From: Croceimicrobium hydrocarbonivorans
GTDB taxonomy: Bacteria > Bacteroidota > Bacteroidia > Flavobacteriales > Schleiferiaceae
Length of the DNA: 64,000 nucleotides
Reading direction: 5' to 3'
Assembly: GCF_014524565.1 (NCBI RefSeq)
Contig: NZ_CP060139.1
Span: 744,001-808,000, forward strand
A program made the position numbers and the translations under genes. Each line of letters begins with the position of its first letter. Within the stretch, counting starts at the first letter, position 1. Below are positions 61,597 through 64,000 of the stretch, piece after piece. The notes under the pieces are model-generated. The model was not told the origin of the DNA and did not search any database. It saw only the letters and a program-made list of their open reading frames with translations.

Positions 61597-63306
61597 CTAT
61601 TTCAAATATTTACGTCGACGCCAGTAATAATTAAGGATTCCCAGTAAAATGATCGACAGGGAAGGAATCAGGGTATTGACCAATTGCCAGCTAAGGCGTT
61701 GCTTCTTAACCCGATTTAAATCCAACAAACGAATCTTTAATTCCCGTGAACGGATATCGATCAATCCGCTATCATCCAACATATAGTCGATCGCATTCAC
61801 CAGAAAATCTTTATTCCCATATTGGGTACCGGTATATTGATCGTAGCCCAATGGCAGAGGCGCCCCTTTTGGCATATCGCTATTCACCACATTCATCTGA
61901 TTGCGGATAATATCGCCATCCCCAACTACCAGCATTTGGTTTCCCACGCTTTCAGCCTTGAGCTTTAAGGGCTCCCCTCCTTCTTTGGGACGAACCCGAT
62001 TTTGATACAGCGATTGAAACTTTCCTTCTAATAAAATAGCCAAAGGAATACCACTTTCACGGAAACGCTCACGGGGAGGTGGTTGATATAAATCGGCCAG
62101 ACTAACAATGGCCGGGCTGGCTCTGCGCACACTATAGGGTGAGGAACGTAAAAGAATGGTCTTCTTTACTCCTTCGGCAATTACCGTATCCAAACTTGAG
62201 GCAAACTGCAACCAAATGGCATTGAGGTCCTTGGCTATAGGATGCTTACTCTGCGGCATTACCATTGGGAAGTAAATCCAGGGGCGGATCTGACGTTGAT
62301 CATTCACCCCCGCAGCCACCATATCTCCTACTATATCCGTATTTACCCGAACACCATATTTAAAGAGCAGATCATTCAACTGCAAACGATCGAAAAGTGG
62401 CAAACTCATAAACTGCGATTTCTCGCTCAAGCTGTCCATAGATGCTTCAATCCCATCCAATAACCAGATGGTACGACCACCATTCATTACATATTGGTCG
62501 AGCAAATATTTATCCAGATCATTGAAGGCTTTACGGGGCTTCGCAATCACCATGGCATCGAAGCGATTTAAACGTCGCTGCTGACCGGCAATGCTAATAT
62601 CTTCATTGGTAGAATCACTCTTAAACTCGCGAATATTAAAGAGGTTAACCTGATAGTTATTGCTCAACTCCCGAGCAAAGTCGGCTACCTCACGGGGTCC
62701 TAATTCATCATGCCCCTGCAGGAATCCCACCAAGGGCTTATCCGATTGTGTTAAGGCCCGAATGGTATTGGCTAGGCTAAACTCCAAATTTTCAATGCTA
62801 CTATTGATCTGCGATTCGGGAGATGCTCCTAATTGATCCTGAAGTAATAAGGCCGGAGCTTCCGATTCACCATAGTTCAATAAGGCGCCAGGGAATATGG
62901 TTTTCACCGATGAGCCCCCATCCTTGTTCATCGATAACTGATAGGGTTTTAAGCCCTTAAACTGCAGTTGTTGGAATACATCATTGGTTTCTTCCTCACT
63001 CGCGTTTTCAGTAGGATCAATAAAGCTGTATTGCAAATTGGGATTATAGGCCCGGAACTCATCCAACATTTGACGGGTCTCCAATTGCAAGCGTTGGAAG
63101 CCGGCTGGGAAATCACCATCCAGGTACACCTTAACCAGCATTACATCGTCAAAGCTTTCCAATAATTGAATGGTAGCGTCGGATAGGCTGTAGCGCTTTT
63201 CGGCGGTTAAATCGAGGCGGAAAAATTTAAGGCTGCCAATAAAGTTCACGAGGAAAACGATCCCGATGAATAAAAGGAAGCGGACTATATCTCTTCTTTT
63301 CTTCAT
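61597..63306 (-). CDS. gldG: Gliding motility ABC transporter auxiliary protein GldG
   Basis: Start taken at ATG 63306 (MKKRRDIVRFLLFIGIVFLV), which shares its A with the gldF stop (TAATG); an ATG two codons upstream is possible. 569 residues. One N-terminal membrane helix (about 9-28), a large extracytoplasmic ABC_transp_aux domain (RYSLSDATIQLLESFDD, GFLQGHDELGPREVADFA, VIAKPRKAFNDLDKYLLDQY) and a C-terminal membrane helix (TLIPSLSIILLGILNYYW). With GldA and GldF it forms the ABC complex needed for gliding in Flavobacterium johnsoniae. Confidence 0.92.
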   Translation of the reverse strand: MKKRRDIVRFLLFIGIVFLVNFIGSLKFFRLDLTAEKRYSLSDATIQLLESFDDVMLVKVYLDGDFPAGFQRLQLETRQMLDEFRAYNPNLQYSFIDPTENASEEETNDVFQQLQFKGLKPYQLSMNKDGGSSVKTIFPGALLNYGESEAPALLLQDQLGASPESQINSSIENLEFSLANTIRALTQSDKPLVGFLQGHDELGPREVADFARELSNNYQVNLFNIREFKSDSTNEDISIAGQQRRLNRFDAMVIAKPRKAFNDLDKYLLDQYVMNGGRTIWLLDGIEASMDSLSEKSQFMSLPLFDRLQLNDLLFKYGVRVNTDIVGDMVAAGVNDQRQIRPWIYFPMVMPQSKHPIAKDLNAIWLQFASSLDTVIAEGVKKTILLRSSPYSVRRASPAIVSLADLYQPPPRERFRESGIPLAILLEGKFQSLYQNRVRPKEGGEPLKLKAESVGNQMLVVGDGDIIRNQMNVVNSDMPKGAPLPLGYDQYTGTQYGNKDFLVNAIDYMLDDSGLIDIRSRELKIRLLDLNRVKKQRLSWQLVNTLIPSLSIILLGILNYYWRRRKYLK

Positions 63307-64000
63307 TACCATTTCCGACTTTGAATTACCACTCGAGTTGCCCCAATAAAGAGGGCTATCACGCTTACAAAATAGAGGAGATCTCGGCTATCCAGAACCC
63401 CACGACTCATGGAAACATAGTGCTCATTAATTCCCAATTTCAGGATTATTAAATCTGCACTGCCAAAGAGGTCGAAGCCTGCTATTTGATCAAATCCATA
63501 AAAGACGAAAAAGCAGAGGAACATAGCCAACAAGAAGGCTACAATCTGATTATCAGTTAAGGATGAAGCGAATAAGCCAATACTCAAAAAGGCCCCTCCT
63601 AAAAAGAGTAAGCCAATATAGGATCCAAAAGTTCCGCCACTATCTAAATTACCGGCTGGGTTGCCTAATTGGTAAACCGAATAATAGTAGAGTAAAGTTG
63701 GTAATAGAGCCAAGAGCAAAAGGAATAATCCCGCCACATATTTAGCGAGGATAATCTGTAAATCCGATAAGGGCTTGGTAAGTAAAATCTCGAGGGTCCC
63801 CGCCTTTTTTTCATCGGCGAAAAGCCGCATGCTCAGGGCTGGAATCAAGAACAAAAATACCCAGGGTGAAATGGTAAATAAATTCCCCAAAGAGGCATAA
63901 CCACCATCTAGGATATTAAAGTTACCAGGGAAGAGCCAGAGGAAGACTCCATTAATTAATAGGTATACCAGGATTACCAGGTAACCAATTATACTTCCGA
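63306..64000 (-). CDS. gldF: Gliding motility ABC transporter permease GldF (5' end beyond the window)
   Basis: The frame is open to the right edge: bases 63891-63998 encode GSIIGYLVILVYLLINGVFL and on to GGYASLGNLF, which matches the N-terminal part of GldF (family length about 240). The internal ATG at 63890 is therefore not the start; roughly ten residues are missing. ISPWVFLFLIPALSMRLFAD and the EILLTKPLSDLQIILAKY coupling region are typical ABC-2 permease features. Six membrane helices expected. Forms an operon with gldG and the DUF4340 gene. Confidence 0.92.
   Translation of the reverse strand, partial: GSIIGYLVILVYLLINGVFLWLFPGNFNILDGGYASLGNLFTISPWVFLFLIPALSMRLFADEKKAGTLEILLTKPLSDLQIILAKYVAGLFLLLLALLPTLLYYYSVYQLGNPAGNLDSGGTFGSYIGLLFLGGAFLSIGLFASSLTDNQIVAFLLAMFLCFFVFYGFDQIAGFDLFGSADLIILKLGINEHYVSMSRGVLDSRDLLYFVSVIALFIGATRVVIQSRKW

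Noticed and set aside
63306-63890. Apparently truncated GldF
   Set aside because: The frame continues to the window edge with GldF-like sequence, so the short form is a boundary effect, not a broken gene.

Overview
The window comes from a member of the Bacteroidota, most likely a marine flavobacterium-like lineage. The evidence is: many secreted proteins with C-terminal type IX secretion (T9SS) sorting domains, porQ, the gliding genes gldF and gldG, Bacteroidota-style -7 boxes (TAnnTTTG) ahead of many genes, an almost complete lack of Shine-Dalgarno sites, and the C5 haem pathway in one cluster. Coding density is very high, with 1-8 nt overlaps within operons and 4-nt overlaps between several convergent stop codons. 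No rRNA, canonical tRNA, CRISPR array, prophage or classical insertion sequence was seen.

Layout. 0-0.4 kb: an ArsR repressor with a perfect palindromic operator, followed by the first codons of a gene cut by the left edge. 0.4-2.8 kb (minus strand): an unusual unit made of a possible structured leader with a strong terminator, a small TPR protein, two degenerate tRNA-like sequences, a cysteine-rich 77-residue protein and a band-7/slipin protein. This is the most unusual region. 2.9-16.5 kb: T9SS cargo, an MFS transporter, Tex, two tandem secreted paralogues, a YceI protein with a striking palindromic operator, and a DUF2911 protein. 16.5-16.8 kb: a gene-free stretch that looks like a small-RNA locus between back-to-back terminators. 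16.8-20.4 kb: typA, a small T9SS protein and hemH. 20.4-29.1 kb: an AraC regulator divergent from hemA-C-D-E-F-B and hemL. Between hemB and hemL lies a GxxExxY nuclease-fold gene bounded by long inverted repeats, which looks like an inserted small element.

29-36.6 kb: T9SS cargo, a SMUG2-like glycosylase, a very large BNR/GEVED cargo protein and dinB. 36.6-44.3 kb: lipoprotein genes, ddl, coaD, a Nudix gene and pyrE with overlapping divergent start codons, birA, rsfS and ftsH. 44.3-48.4 kb: a LUD protein, cdsA, psd and an acyl-CoA-binding protein (membrane lipid genes), then cmk and porQ. 48.5-60.5 kb: lon, a GlmU-like protein, rpmE2, envelope proteins, yaaA, a delta-1-pyrroline-5-carboxylate dehydrogenase, a metallophosphatase and dnaN. 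60.6-64 kb: a DUF4340 protein, gldG and gldF, the last cut by the right edge.

How the parts fit. The haem genes cover every step from glutamyl-tRNA to haem except protoporphyrinogen oxidase. The LUD-cdsA-psd-ACBP block supplies phospholipid synthesis. PorQ and GldFG serve secretion and gliding, and five proteins in the window carry T9SS sorting tails. All function calls come from reading motifs and family knowledge; no database search was run.
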